From: Actinomycetota bacterium
Lineage (GTDB): Bacteria > Zhuqueibacterota > Zhuqueibacteria > Residuimicrobiales > Krinioviventaceae
Assembly (NCBI GenBank): GCA_011682565.1
Contig: JAACEJ010000202.1
Coordinates: 1 to 6,666, forward strand
DNA length: 6,666 nucleotides
Reading direction: 5' to 3'
The translations under genes were made by a program, and so were the position numbers. Below the pieces are notes generated by a model. It did not search any database. It saw nothing but the letters and a program-made list of their open reading frames with translations, and was not told where the DNA came from. Below, piece by piece: positions 6,587 through 6,666 of this stretch. The first letter of the stretch is position 1; the number at the start of each line of letters is the position of its first letter.

Positions 6587-6666
6587 GTTTTAAAAATTTA
6601 GCTGACTCAGATTTGCAAAAAGACCTGGCGGATAGCGAGCAATTAATCAGAATATCTTTTAAAGGC
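6587..6666. other. Right-edge stretch without a supported gene
   Basis: Eighty bases follow the symporter stop. CTGAGT (6583-6588, overlapping the stop codon) and ACTCAG (6605-6610) form a 6-bp inverted repeat with a 16-base loop, but no T-run follows, so I do not call a terminator. Short frames stay open to the edge on both strands without a recognisable protein. AAAGG at 6660-6664 could be the ribosome binding site of a gene just outside the window. Confidence 0.4.

Noticed and set aside
6610..6666. Possible start of another gene at the right edge (TTG-initiated frame, or a minus-strand 3' end)
   Set aside because: The frames are under 30 codons inside the window, have no ATG or ribosome binding site in place, and match no recognised family.

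Overview
The window holds two complete genes, a third gene complete except for an apparent single-base frameshift, the 5' end of a fourth gene cut by the left edge, and two copies of a dispersed palindromic repeat. The moderate base composition, Gram-negative-style housekeeping proteins, abundant intergenic repeats and an integron-type recombinase suggest a free-living environmental bacterium. An FCB-group or Calditrichaeota-like lineage is my guess, but nothing in the window fixes the taxon.

Layout, left to right. Positions 1-157 on the minus strand encode the first 52 residues of a tyrosine recombinase of the integron-integrase type. Positions 158-732 are non-coding and contain a 46-bp inverted repeat, a small GC-rich hairpin, the first copy of a 163-bp repeat and an AT-rich stretch before the next gene. 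Positions 733-3564 encode UvrA (943 aa), the damage-recognition ATPase of nucleotide excision repair, with all ATPase and zinc motifs present. Positions 3565-3815 are mostly the second copy of the 163-bp repeat, in the same orientation and about 94% identical, so uvrA is bracketed by direct repeats. Positions 3816-5195 encode a cytoplasmic GH1 beta-glycosidase (459 aa). After a 31-bp gap comes a GPH-family (MelB-like) sugar:cation symporter at 5227-6586, which reads through only if one extra G near 5310-5311 is removed. The last 80 bases carry no gene I can support.

How the genes fit together. The glycosidase and the symporter form a two-gene catabolic operon: the symporter would bring in a beta-linked disaccharide or short glycoside, and the GH1 enzyme would split it in the cytoplasm. 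Each gene has its own AAAGGA ribosome binding site. uvrA is a stand-alone housekeeping gene with no functional link to its neighbours. The integrase fragment and the repeats mark the left part as a region with a history of mobile or repetitive DNA. I see no convincing undescribed system. The items most worth checking are the integrase with its nearby inverted repeat, the direct repeats around uvrA, and the symporter frameshift.
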